Below are positions 20,681 to 31,724 of a DNA stretch of 64,000 nt, piece by piece. The stretch covers positions 2,294,001-2,358,000 of the forward strand of contig SAXG01000002.1 of assembly GCA_012932865.1 (NCBI GenBank), in the 5' to 3' direction. Each line of letters begins with the position of its first letter. Within the stretch, counting starts at the first letter, position 1. The notes under the pieces were generated by a model. The model saw only the letters and a program-made list of their open reading frames with translations. It had not been told where the DNA came from and searched no databases. The stretch is from Amylostereum areolatum. Lineage: Eukaryota > Basidiomycota > Agaricomycetes > Russulales > Stereaceae. The translations under genes and the position numbers were made by a program.

Positions 20681-21869
20681 TTAACCCCCCCCGTTCGCCT
20701 CCCGCCGCGCCGCCCCCTGCCCTATCACGTCGCTCCCAACGCTCCCCACGCTCCGCCCGTCCTCCTCGAACAACACCTCCTCCCCCTCAATCCCCGTCCC
20801 CATCCCCACCGCCACCGCCCCGCCCCCGATCGGACTCCGCCGCCCGCTCACGGCGTTCGCAGGCTCCGTGACGCCGAGCAGGCACGCGCGCGCGCGCCAA
20901 GGCGCGCTGACAAAGTCCATGAACATGCCCGATTTCGCCGTAGGCGCGGCCCCGTGCGGGGGAGGGTAGCCGCGGTGGCCGTGGCCGTTAGGGGCGGCGT
21001 AGGCGTGAGGGGCGGGAAAGGTGGGCGAGGCGGGCGAGTGCGCGTAGAACGCGTCGGTGGGGTCGTCCAGGCCGTCCAACTCGTGGTCGCGCGCGCCGCG
21101 GAAGGCGGCGCTGAGATCCTTGGCGGGGCCGGAGCGGGAGAGCGGGAGGGAGCGGTAGGTGCCGCGGCGGAGGTGATGGCCAAAAGAGTAGAGAAGGGCC
21201 GCGAAGAACTGCGGGTGCGGGGGGAGGGGAGGGGGCGCGCCGCTGCGCGGGGTGAGTGAAGTTTTTTTTTACGCTTCAGGTGTGGCGGGCATGGAAGCGA
21301 GACGAACGCACCTTGGACGGCCAGCCAAGGTTGCTGATGGGGAGTGCGGCGTTTTTTTCCTGCCCCCAGGCCCTCTCGGCGGCGGCGGCGCGTTCGGCGT
21401 CGGTCGTGTGTTGAAGCTCGCCAATGTAGCCGTCGATGAGGGCCTGCTGGGCCGGGGAGTTGGAGACGCGTTGGCCGCAGTGGGGGGTGTAGACCCGCCA
21501 GTGGGCGGCGAAGAAGACGGTCCAGAAGGTGGAGAGGATGCGGTCGGCGAAGTAGAGGTGGGCGAAGTAGAGGGTGCGTTTCGGGTCTTCCTGTGGGGAG
21601 AGAGAAGTACGAGAGATGGGAGATGGGGGGAGGCGGGCGTCGTTTACGGCGCGGAGGCCCCGGGACGTGGCGAGGAGGCTGGCGGCGGAGTAGGTGCGGA
21701 GGCTCGAGGGTTGCACGGCGGCCGTGTTGGCGTTGAAGGCGGCGCAGAAGAGGTGGAAAACCCCCTCTAAGCCTTCGGTCTGGACGCTAGTCTTGATTTG
21801 ACGAAGTCTGCCGGAGCGACGCCCACGCGCGCGAGGGTCAAAGAGCGCGGTGCCGCTGTAGATTGGCAA
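20681..21869 (-). CDS. Kei1-like protein (inositolphosphorylceramide synthase regulatory subunit), possibly decaying
   Basis: The minus strand encodes, after an intron at about 21600-21655, the block EDPKRTLYFAHLYFADRILS, then TVFFAAHWRVYTPH, RVSNSPAQQALIDGY and ERAWGQEKNAAL. After a second intron (about 21206-21324) it continues FFAALLYSFGHHLRRGTYRS and LPLSRSGPAKDL. This arrangement is what I know from basidiomycete Kei1 proteins, which partner the Aur1 catalytic subunit in the Golgi. The N-terminal segment (QIKTSVQ, then LFCAAFNANTAAVQ) is poorly conserved and less hydrophobic than expected. The C-terminus is a Gly/Pro/Ala-rich tail ending near 20681. The family call is fair. Whether the gene still works is unclear. 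Confidence 0.5.
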
Positions 21870-22214
21870 GCGTTAGGCCTCAGGTAAAAGGTTGCTTAAG
21901 AAAGTGGAGACGAAGGGCACTTACCTCTCATCGCCTTGATTGTGAGCAGTCGTGTCGGTGCAGTGGGCCGTGCGCCTGCCATTGTTTAGTCAGTTGGCAT
22001 GGGAGACGGAGAGTAAATGGAGCTTTCTGGGAGGGGAGGACGACGCGGGGTAGCTGTAGTGGTGCCGGTTTCAGGGGGGGCGAATGGTTATGTGCAATAT
22101 GTCTCTCAAAATTGGGCGATGCACTCAAAGTATCTTTCATTTTGTCCATAATATGCACTTATACAATCAGCCCTAGCTTTGAGGCAGAGGTGCTCTTATC
22201 TTTCTTTCATATTC

Positions 22215-22790
22215 AGGAGGCAGAGAACGAGGAGGGACACGGTCCCTCGTGGCGCACAGGTGACAGTAACGGACAAACGATGCAATTCTTTGGTCCGCCA
22301 CTTCTGGACGCATGGCGTGAGCCGCCTGCCCCACCAAGAACCAACGACTGGACCAGACACCGCCCCATTATTGCGCACAGGGCAGGGCAGGGGATGGTCC
22401 ATGGACGAGTGAACACTTCACCTCAGATCGGTGCGCTGTCCGCTCAGAGGGCACCTCCCATCCATTTTGGACCAAACTTCGCTGGTGGGGGCTTAAGGCG
22501 CGCCCGTCCAAGGCCGCCGTGCGCGACGACACCTCCATGCTGCTGAGCACGCTTTTTGAACGCGTTTTCTGTGAGCGTGGCTTGCGTTACACCCCGTTTC
22601 CATGATGGCTGGACAGGGAAATCCAAGATTCAATTGTACAGTCAGATCTCCGCACTTGTGCGACCGGCGGGGGGAGAGCGAGTAGTCGATCCCCGAATGC
22701 GCCCAATCCCCTACCGGCGGAAGAGTATCTCCATATGCAACTCCGAAGCGAGGAGAACCGAGTTGTGCGGAGACGAAGTGTGGACAACCA
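22215..22790. other. 576-bp segment present only in repeat copy B
   Basis: The segment starts after tattc and ends before gttcgac, both shared with copy A (around 645). I see no terminal inverted repeats or target duplication at its edges, so a deletion from copy A is as likely as an insertion into copy B. A plus-strand reading frame crosses it but shows no recognisable domain. Confidence 0.6.
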
Positions 22791-23009
22791 GTTCGACAAG
22801 AGAAAGTCGCCAGTGAAGGCAGTGCCTTCTAAAAGGCGCCGGTGACGGGTCTGTTGCCGCTGCCGATGTTTTCCGCGACCCTCGTCGCGTTCTTCACATA
22901 TATCCGTGTTGCCATGTACAAGTGCACGCCCAATGTTTGATTCGAATGGTGATGGTGATTGCAGGACGTAGTGGGGGTGCTACCACGGTTCCATTGAGTG
23001 CCACGACGT

Positions 23010-23137
23010 TCTGTTCGCGGGGTTCGGTCCGCGGGGTTCTCTCCGCGGGGTGCGCCCCGCACTGTCTTCTCCGCGGCGTTGATTCCGCGGACGCCTCTCC
23101 GGCCTGCGGAGCGAACCCCGCGGAGTGAACGCCGTGG
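23010..23137. repeat. CCGCGG-cored array inside repeat copy B
   Basis: This is the duplicate of the array at 868-995, with one extra base near 23105. Confidence 0.7.
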
Positions 23138-23307
23138 ACGGAGTCATGGCCGACCTAGAGAAAATCAAGGAGAGTCCGTCAGAGTGGAATCTTACCACCA
23201 GACCTATCCACAGCAGTGACAAGACGACGATGACGACGTTGATTGACCGCTATCTTACAGCGTGACACAAATTGTAGTAGTACATGCGAGAAATAAGCCC
23301 CAAGTCT

Positions 23308-26300
23308 CTAGACAGCTGGCCCTTTGAGTGTCGGACTCCTTTGCGCAGTTCCCGTCACCTCGCCCATCTCCACATCCCGCGCGGGGGGATGCAACGCCTC
23401 GCTGTCCGACCCGGATGCAGCGCCTGCGGCTTCATCGGGCCTGGTACCAACCCCTGGCAGTGTTGTGGGGTCCACCTCGATAGGGCTGACCCGTGCGGCG
23501 CCCGGCAGGGGGTCTACGGGCTCCATGGCGGCGTCAGCATCCTGGTGAAGACTCCTGGCTACCTCGAATTCCGCCCTGGCCGTGTCATACTGCTCCTGTG
23601 CTGCGACCCGGCGAACGTCCGAGCTATCTTCGATCTCCGCGGTGAGTTGATCTAGTAGCTTGCGCGCGGCAATGAGTACCTCGAATGCCTCCGTTTCCCG
23701 AGCGACTGCGCTGTCTCGCGCTGCCAAAGAGGCGGGCGTCCACGGGGGTGATGGCGAGCGAGCCGTGATGCATGGGGGAGGAGACCGGCGGCGGGCGCCC
23801 TGCTTGCACGGGACGCGACTACGACGTGTCGCCTTCTCCCGTTTTGACAGGAGTGCGGGACGGGACGGCGTGGAGACGGGGGACACGATTGTGGCAGCCG
23901 CCGGAGACTCCTCTGGCAGGGAAACGCCATCGCACGAGGCGGCCGGCCCGGTGAGGGGTGACCCACCTTTATCTCCGTCGTCGCGGGGGGGGTGGGTGTC
24001 CACCATCTCAACATCGCTCGCTTGACTGTCGGCGGTTCTTGCGGTTGTACCGGGCCCAGCTGCCGAAGCCCTAGCTATGTCAATGCCCCAGCCGACATCA
24101 GGAGACGTTGTAGGCTCCGAAACCACGGGCAAGGCAGACTGCACTGAGCGGTGCGTCGGCCATGATCGGCACACCCCGTGCCAATGGCGAGGAGTTCATC
24201 CCCAGGCTATGGAGCGGAGAGTGCCTCCTATCCAAGGGATGCAGGCTTGACCCAGCGGCAATGGGAGGTGGAAACAGAGCCGCTTGTGGCGAGCCGCTGC
24301 GTGAGCCTGGGAGGAGGAGGGGAGACAACGCCGGTGATGGAGGGATAAGGTCAGGGGCCAACTCCAGCCCAGGAATGTTAGCGCGGCGAAGGGCCGCAGT
24401 TAGCGCCTTTACGACCTGCATAGCGGCGGAAGTTTCCGCTCGCGCCTTCGCAAGATGGCGAGCTGAATCTGCCGCTTCTCGACGCAAGACCCCAATTTCA
24501 TCCCGCGCGGCAGCCGCGATGACCCGGGCCTCATCTGCGACCTTCTGGGCGTTCTCCTGGACCGCGAGCCAGGCTCTGCGGTCTTCTGGGGGGAGGTACA
24601 CGGCCTGGTGGGGGACGACGTCCGGGCGAAGGGGAACTTGTACCACGACGGAGGCAGGGGACTCCGGTGGCCGCGAAGGGGCCGTTGAAGGGCCGCGAGT
24701 CCACGATGGACCCGAGGTTGCGGTGTCGCGAGATGGCGAACGAGCATGGCGAGAGTGGGACGCGGACGGCTTTCGACGCCGAGAGGATGGCCGGGGTGCC
24801 GTGCTTGTGGCGGCGGGGCCCTCTTCGTCGGAGGGGATGACGTCGGAATCGATATCTGCCTCGATGAGACCGTAGCGCTTAAACAGCCTGAAGGTCTCTT
24901 TGAACGGCAATTGGTTCATCGAGCAACGCCTCTTCCGCGTGCGGCACGAGAAGCAAGATCGCCGTTTCGTTAGGGTCGCCCCCCCTACAAAGCAAGGCAT
25001 GTTGTCTTTCAAGCACTCCGAGCACCTGTCGTGCTTCGCACAGGGTCAATGTCTGTGACAAGCAACCTCCCGGGGAACTTACCTCCTTCAGGTCACCCAT
25101 CTTGGTCTTCACTTGCGGCACGCTCGCAGTCTTCGCTTTCTTCCTTGCTGGGCCTTTGGATCTCAGGCGCCCGCGGGCTGGTGACATTTCCTGTGTGAAA
25201 GACGGCGACGTTGCGCGGGAGGATCCGGCTCCGCGGGACTGCGACCGACGGCGGGAGTTATCACGCACGCGGCCGGAGCGGACATGCCCTTCGTCGTCAC
25301 GATAGCGGCCGGGGGGACCGGCCTGTACGATGGGCTCTGCGGGGATGGAAGCGGAGGCAGGCGCAATAGTGGGGGAAGTGGCGGGCGCTCCGGACAAATC
25401 GGGCTCCTCCGTGTCGGAGCGTGCACGTTTCTTCCCCTTCGCCCGGGTGCGCAAGATGCTGACGGGGTCTACGTGCGGACTTCTCACACAATCGGGCGGG
25501 GTGCCCTCCTCCAGTCTGATGTAGGACGAGGCGCTCCAGCGGGAGAGCCAAAGTCATGCGGAGGAGCTCCTGACGGCTGGGGATCGATGGAAGGGGGGAA
25601 GCTGTACCCGGCCAGAACGTCTTCAACGAATAATACTCCGTGCAGTGGGGGACTATGCGCACCTGCTTCTGACCACCACGCCGACCATCCCGCCTGGTAC
25701 AACTCCGTTTCTTGAAGCAGCGTCGAGTTCGAGAATACCCCCAGTTGCGCGAGCTCCACGATGCCCGGCATCGTCTCCTTCCCCTGACGAGACGTCGGGA
25801 TGCTGATAACGCGAATGGCGGGGTTTCCTCGGTCCACCGCCAGGTTGTCGATGTCGCCGAACATTTCTTGAATGTGGCCAGGTGCCTCTTCACCCCGTGT
25901 CCACATCCGCCAGGCCACGACAGCATAGTCGCCCGCCCGCTGGAGTGGCGAGAATCTTCGGCGACAAGGTCCCCTGCCCGACGTTAACGGACTCTCCGGT
26001 TTCGTCGTGGACGCAAAGGGCGTACTGACTCTGTTTCAGCCAAACATTGAGTCTCGCCTGACAATCTGAGATTCCTTCTGGGAAACATACCGCCAATGTA
26101 CTTCCGTTCCGCATGTGTGCATCGTACGCCGCGGTATCCTTCGAGTCCGGCACCGCATCGACCATCTCACGGATCCGGAGTGACACCAGAGCACCCAGGC
26201 ATTCTCGCCTTGACCAACTGAGCCGTCGAACGAGCCAGGCGAAGTCCGAGAGAGGAATCGTCCAGCCGGGGCGTCCGTTGTGTACGAGGCTCAGCTTGCG

Positions 26301-27002
26301 CTCCGCAAGGCCGTCCTCGGCGTCGGCATCCAGACCCACCGAGGTTTCGCTGGCCAAGGGGGGCGTGGTGTCGATGGGCGTTGCAGGGGGGTTGACACTG
26401 TCGACGGGGAGGGACAGGTGGGCAGGGCCGGAACTGGCACCGTCAGGAGGGCGCATCGGGGCCGCCTCACGACCAAGGTCGGCGAAGGTACCGCCAGCGG
26501 ACGGGACGCTGGACTGCGACGAGGTAGAGTGCTCAACGGCCACAGTTGGAGTGAGGAGGGGGCCTGCATCCTCCATTTGAACGTCGTCCGCAAATTTGGG
26601 AGGACGGGACGGCTGCGATGGCGACGGAGCAGCGGGTATCGGCGTCGAACCAGGGCGAACGACAGGCTCAGAACCCGAGGTCGAGATGACCTTGCCACGG
26701 TATCATAAGTTTGCGTCGCAGGCACCAGATATGTCGACGCACCTCGGACCGAGCTCCCTGCACGCCTTCCTCGACTCCCTGCATCTCCTGCGTGGTGTCT
26801 TTGCCTTTTTTGTCGTCCGTGGGGAGAGGCGGTGGCGAAACGCTGGTGGGCGTGTGTTCAACGGCGGATGGCTTGGCGAGCGATGGGAGAACGTCCGGTT
26901 CACTGCTTTGGGAGTGCATGATGACGGGGCAAAGTTCGTGGATGGGGAGGTAGTGATGGTTGGAGAGGAAGAGACGGTCCCAACTTCACCGGCGAGGAAC
27001 AA
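23308..27002 (-). pseudogene. Ser/Pro-rich hypothetical gene, longer version, frameshifted
   Basis: Minus-strand exons can be followed from about 27002 down to 23308. They include EDAGPLLTPTVAVEHS with FAWLVRRLSWSRRECLGALV (25890-26576), ETMPGIVELAQLGVFSNST (about 25750), a nuclear-looking HVDPVSILRTRAKGKKRARS (25487), and a cysteine cluster CFSCRTRKRRC (about 24950) followed by FKETFRLFKRYGLIEADID. A long helical part (REAADSARHLAKARAE) and Pro/Ser-rich C-terminal sequence come next. The CxxCx5C cluster recalls a zinc-binding motif but is too short to assign. One extra base near 24140 separates the helical part from the C-terminal frame that copy A keeps open. It faces the gene at 27122 head to head. 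No function is recognised. Confidence 0.45.
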
Positions 27003-27121
27003 TTAGCGGCACGTGGGCGTGGCATGACCCGCCGATCTCTTGCTTCGATCAGTCCAAGGCCAAGTTCGAACCTGCCCACATCCTCGACGTCCCCGGTCCC
27101 CTTGCCCATCTCTTTTAGCCC

Positions 27122-28875
27122 ATGTCGACGGCCCAGCAGCCACATCTGGAGGCCGTAGATGTACGTAGCACTCTCATTACTTCAGTACGATGCTGACGAT
27201 CGGACCAGAACGACGAGGACAGTCGGAGACGACACGTTCGTTTCCAAGAAGGTCAGTTCTGGAGATCGAGCTTAAGTTCTTTCTCTGACAACTTACTCTG
27301 TTGCGACAGAAAACTCGCCGCACGCAGGGGGGAATGTAAGTCAGGAAGATCTGTTGAGTATGTCTAGGGTAAGGCGCCTCTTATCTAATGGCTTAACAAG
27401 CTTTTGCAGAAGACGCCTGGGCGCCCCTATTCAAACGGAAAAACAAGTCGAGAGTCGAGGTCAAACAAGAGCCTGTCGGTGAGTGGATTAACCGGGAGTT
27501 GGATCCGGACAGCGCTCACTGAAATTTACCACTGTAGAGGACGTGATGATGAGCGACACTGAGCGCACTGCCGGCGGGAACGTCGGAGGATCCTATCAAA
27601 GGTTTGAGCACACATTCCGAGGTTTCCTCCCATTCACTCATCCCGTGGCCATGACAGAATCCGATTTCGGCAAGTACGGCGTGTTTGGGGCTCGTTTGCG
27701 AGGTGAGTCGTATCCATATCATGTTTTCCCGATATTTATCCTGCCTCAGAGAAAGCTATAGCAAAGAGAGGGAAGCCCGCTCCGGCATCGTCAGACGACA
27801 TGCGTCCAAACGCGGACCACGATGCAGGAGCGTCTCTCGATCATTCCCGACTCCGTCCAGACCCCTCTCTTCGCGAAGCACCGCACCTACAGCCCTCGAG
27901 AAACACGATGTCTGTGCCTGCTCCCCGAGCGGTCCCCTCGAGTCGTGGCGGGTTCTCCAGACCGCACGAGGGGGTATCCTCCCAAGAAAGCCGCGCAATT
28001 CGTGGAGCGGGCGACCTTGCCGCTCCCGCGCCCCGAGGGGAGTCGGTCCGCGGGGAGTCGGTCCGCGGGGAGTCTGTCCGCGCGGAGTCCTTCCGCGGGG
28101 AGTCGGTCCGCGGGGAGTCGGTCCGCGGGGACTCTGTCTGCGGGGAGCCAGTACGCGAAGGCACCCCAGCGGGCAATGGACCATCGGCCTCTGACGATCG
28201 TGCTGAGAACAGCGCGACTGATTTCAAAAGGAAGGGCAGGGGTGCGCATCCTGGTCGACGATATACAATTTAGTTGATGATGACCTTCACCGAGCAGCAT
28301 ACAGCCCGCGGTTATTGACAAGCGGGGCCGCCTGCGGACCTATCCCCGCCACGGCGGACCCTCTTCGGGAGACCTTTACACAGCAGGAACTTCACAAGTC
28401 GGCGGACGGACTGCGCAGGATGATGCTCAGGTACGATCGAACGGCTGTTGTAAACCGGGTAATGGAGGGCAACGCAGCCACCCGACGGGCGTATTTGGAG
28501 GAGCCAGAACGGGAACGGAGGCTCAACGTCACCTCCCTCATTGCAGAGGCATCCATTCGTCCCAGCATTGGCGAGTATCTGCCGCAGCTCGCTGGGTCCG
28601 AAAAAAGTCGATCCTTTCAGAAGGCGTTATACCGGGGCCACATGCCGTTTCGTATCGCCCAGGTCTCCGCACACGAAGAAATGATCGCCCTGAATGAGGA
28701 AATAGAGGAGGTGACGAAGATCCTTGCGGATTTTAAGCATGTGGAAGACGAAATCTCCCTTTTGGTGGAAGATCTGGAAGCAAGACTTGTCCCGCGGCGG
28801 AGGTACACCGAGTGCGTCTTGGACCCTTTTCCCACGGCTACTCTGGCAGACGACTCGACGAAGATGGATATTTAA
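27122..28875 (+). CDS. Multi-exon hypothetical gene with a 5-aa tandem repeat
   Basis: The start at 27122 (MSTAQQPHLEAVD) is followed by short introns. Exons read DEDSRRRHVRFQE, DAWAPLFKRKNKSRVEVKQE with a sumoylation-like VKQE, then DVMMSDTERTAGG and FEHTFRGFLPFTHPVAM. A long exon from about 27800 contains a tandem RGESV pentapeptide translated from a 15-bp repeat (28031-28165). An intron (gtgcgc to gagcag, about 28242-28297) leads to an acidic helical C-terminus with LHKSADGLRRMMLRYDR and EEVTKILADFKHVEDEISLL, ending at 28875. The phase of the third and fourth introns is not fully resolved. The protein looks intrinsically disordered apart from the coiled C-terminus. Function unknown. Confidence 0.5.
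28031..28165 (+). repeat. 15-bp tandem repeat, in frame (CCGCGG locus 5)
   Basis: Nine units of exactly 15 bp, consensus GTCCGCGGGGAGTCG, lie inside the coding exon and translate as RGESV-type pentapeptides. The unit matches the noncoding array at 31.2 kb closely and the other CCGCGG arrays more loosely. Confidence 0.85.
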
Positions 28876-29741
28876 GGCGGTGGACCAGGGCCTACTTTGC
28901 GCATAACAGTTTTTCTTTTGTTTCTCGGTTGTGTCAGGATATCAATCATCAGTCGTGTGTGCATAGCATCCAGTGAGGCAACCAGTGACATGCCCGGGTT
29001 TTCTGAAAATAGTTCTGAGAGAGAGCTCAATGTCATTGCAGTGTACACGTCAGCCACGGCATGTTTATATACCGCCGGACAGCGAGAGAGTCGGAAACAA
29101 GAGACGCTAACGGGAGCGCAAAGCTACCGTGGATACGTAGTTGAACGTCGAGGCGAGACCCCGTTCAGTTGGACAGCGTGCGAGATCCTGGCAGAACGTC
29201 AACTGCACCGCACTGAAATACAATGTCGGTGGTCGAGCTGAAATGGAGTGAGCCAGACATTGTGTCCACTCTCCGCGGTGAAGCTCCTCCTCCGCCTCAG
29301 CCTTGACACCGAAGCGACCCATTAGAGTAAATGTTTGTGGCCTCGCGTTGTTTACAAATAGAGATCTGTCAATGATGCATTCATATTCAAGAATGTGATG
29401 GCAAGGACATCAGACATACCAGAGATGCGATACCATGCATGAGTCTGAATTTACGCATGCCACCTACCCTTCAAATTGACACAGATGGCCATTTGGTGGG
29501 TCCTGACAGCCTGAGCAGTGAGCGCGGTGTCTGGCGCTCCATGAGTGTGTGCGGACGAAAAGATGGGCAAAAGCGCACCAGTACGGGGACCACTCTGGTC
29601 CTTTGACCCTCTTTCGCCACCCAACGGCGCTTACACAATGCTTGCCAGTGGCCATGGCCCGGGCTTCCCTTGCATTGTCAGAGCATGGCAAGCCCATTAT
29701 CTAATGGGTGTCCTTTTTTTCTTGTCCATTATACGGCCTAA
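28876..29741. other. No convincing gene
   Basis: Short ORFs on both strands here lack domain signatures or splice structure. A minus-strand ORF at 29464-29697 and a plus ORF at 28897-29241 are the longest. I see no repeat or TIR pair until the transposon at 29750. Confidence 0.4.
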
Positions 29742-29749
29742 CGGACGTC

Positions 29750-30285
29750 CAAAACTTCGACACTAGAGCCCAGCGGTTCAGACCTGGTTCGGAACCGGTT
29801 CAGAACCCCTCCTCGAACCCAGGCCTGAACTAGGTTGGAACCAGGTTCCGAACTCTTTCCTAGATGATGTCTGTCACGCCCTGTGACGTGTTCGGAGGTT
29901 CTGAACCTGCCCGATTTGGAAAACACAACAAAAAACTCCAGTTTCAATGTCATTTTCATGGTCACTGTACCAGTCAAGTTAGCAAGTGTTTTTGGGAGTG
30001 GCAGGGGAGGGGCGACGGCGAGAAGGTCGAGCGGGGGGCGCGAGTCGGAGTCGGGCCGCGCGACGGTGTCAGGTTGAGGGGAAAGAGAAAGAAACCGCAG
30101 CAGGAGGGCTTGAGGTGACGCTGAGTCAGCGCCTTCCTTTTTTGGCTGCACGCGAGGTTCAGACCTCGACTCCGTTTGTGACAGAATGTAACGCTGGCTC
30201 AGGTTCAGAACTCGGTTCAGAACTTGGTTCGGAACCGGGTTCAGAACCAGGTTCGGAACTCGTGGGCTCCAGTGTCGAAGTCCTC
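29750..30285. mobile_element. hAT-type MITE, copy 1 (536 bp)
   Basis: The element is flanked by an exact 8-bp duplication cggacgtc (29742-29749 and 30286-30293). Termini are inverted repeats: the left end carries ACTTCGACACTAGAGCCCA, the right end in reverse complement ACTTCGACACTGGAGCCCA. Inside each terminus lies a series of imperfect GGTTCnGAACC palindromes, typical of subterminal transposase-binding repeats. No transposase is encoded. A near-identical copy sits at 46409-46943. An 8-bp duplication is characteristic of the hAT superfamily. Confidence 0.88.
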
Positions 30286-30576
30286 CGGACGTCGGATGGG
30301 ACGGTTGAGGATGGTTGAAGGATTCAAGGAAGGTGGTTGAGACGGCGATGACATCGACATCATCAGCTCGCGGAACGACCCGTCAGCCAATCAGGTTGTC
30401 TCTTTGTCTTGTCTCGCGTCTCACGTGATTTTTGTCTCGGATGGGATTCAATTAGTAGTTTGATATGAGTCTCTCCATGCCGTCGCAAAGAATCTAGCTG
30501 ATAGGCTTAGCGCAATGGTGAAACTTTACGCTTCCGTCACGGCTTATATCCAGTATTGATGGTGCCCGAAGCTCTT

Positions 30577-31110
30577 CTATGGTGGGTTGGGAAGGTGCGT
30601 AGGGTTCAGGAAGGGACAGTCGTCCTGGGCCACAAATGAGATCTTCGGGGTAAATGTTCCAATAATCCTGGCTGTCCTCGTCGTCTTAAGCGGAACAGCA
30701 GCGATGATGTCTGGATCCTTGATGAGATCCACACCTGTGGACGGGGTCAGAGCACCCTGATCTCCACCTCCAACGACAGCGAATCGTTCCATGGCTTCAT
30801 CTTGAATAGCCGGGGCTGGGTTGCCGCTTCCAGCAGGATCCGCGAGCGCAGGAGTCGGCGGCAGTTCAGACTTGCAAAAGTCGAGAAAAACTTTGACAAG
30901 TTCCTGGATGCTTTTGCCAACACGCCTCCGGATATTGTGGCCTTGGTGTATAGAAAATACTTCGGAAATGGCCTCTGGTTGACGGAAACGTAAGCGATTC
31001 TTGGGATCCGAGAAGAAACTATCTACGCACCGCGCTGCACCAGCTGCCGCCGCCTTCGCAAGCAGCGCAAGTAGCTTCTTGATCCTCTTCTCCGCCTCCT
31101 GTACGGCCAC
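30577..31110 (-). CDS. Hypothetical ORF
   Basis: A 177-aa minus-strand ORF with protein-like content: EAEKRIKKLLALLAKAAAAG, CVDSFFSDPKNRLRFRQPEA, RRRVGKSIQELVKVFLDFCK and TRTARIIGTFTPKISFVAQD. No family is recognised. The frame stays open upstream into the 44-bp minisatellite, which would encode the LPFDVAVQE start region, so the true start is uncertain. It may be a gene whose 5' end was invaded by the repeat. Confidence 0.4.
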   Translation of the reverse strand: MAVQEAEKRIKKLLALLAKAAAAGAARCVDSFFSDPKNRLRFRQPEAISEVFSIHQGHNIRRRVGKSIQELVKVFLDFCKSELPPTPALADPAGSGNPAPAIQDEAMERFAVVGGGDQGALTPSTGVDLIKDPDIIAAVPLKTTRTARIIGTFTPKISFVAQDDCPFLNPTHLPNPP

Positions 31111-31640
31111 ATCGAAGGGTAGGGGGAGGAGATCTTTCCCTTCTGTTCGGCCGCATCGAACGGCATGGGAGGAGAGCGCTGCCCGTGTGAGGGATGAGCC
31201 CCTTCCGCGGTAGATGTCCGTGGAGCGCCCGTCCGCGGAGAGGCAATCCTCGGGGAGTCTGTCCGCGGGGAGTCCGCCCGTCGGGAGCTCGTCCGCGGGG
31301 AGTCACGCTGTCCCCTCTGCGCGGCCGCGTCGTGGGGTACGGAAGAGAGTGATTTCCCCTCCGCGCGGCCGCATCAAAGGGTACGGAAGGGATATATATT
31401 CCCTGCGTGCGGCCGCATCGAAGGGTACGGAGGGGAGAGATTTCTCCTCTGCGCGGCCAGCATCGTGGGGAATGGGAAGCGGATATTTCTCCTTCCTCCG
31501 GCCGCGTCGTGGGGTACGAGGAGGAGAGATTTCGCGACTGTGCGGCCCGTGTGGTGGTGTAAGGAAGGGGGACATCTCTACTTCGTGCGGCTGCATCGTG
31601 GGGTATGGGGAGAAAGATGTACTTCGGTCGCAGTGCGGCC
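31100..31640. repeat. 44-bp minisatellite interrupted by a CCGCGG array
   Basis: About nine imperfect units with consensus GCGGCCGCATCGAAGGGTAC followed by a purine block (ggaggggagagattt) and ctcctctgc. Adjacent units near 31320-31455 are 44 bp long and others 45-48 bp. Two units at 31103 and 31149 are separated from the rest by a CCGCGG array (31208-31312) that shares GTCCGCGGGGAGTC with the repeat at 28.0 kb. ORFs across the array (for example 31214-31795 plus) are repeat-derived. Confidence 0.75.
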
Positions 31641-31724
31641 AGACCGTAAGTAAAGCAAATCCGTCTCTACAAAGGGCCATTATGTTCGGGTGGGCCGCAC
31701 GGAGGCTCGGTCCATTGAAATATG

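Larger units (their letters stand above)
22055..24279. repeat. Segmental repeat, copy B (partner of 485-2132)
   Basis: Copy B pairs with copy A in two blocks, 22055-22214 and 22791-24279, split by 576 bp that copy A lacks. Within the second block identity is about 99 percent. Differences include one extra T near 24140, which shifts the frame of the gene on the minus strand, and an extra T near 23105 in the CCGCGG array. Beyond 24279 copy B continues into the 5' part of the gene, which copy A has lost. Confidence 0.9.

Noticed and set aside
20585..21259. Long plus-strand ORF (224 aa) rich in Arg, Pro and Gly
   Set aside because: It is the antisense shadow of the Kei1-like exons on the minus strand and has the composition expected of GC-rich antisense frames.
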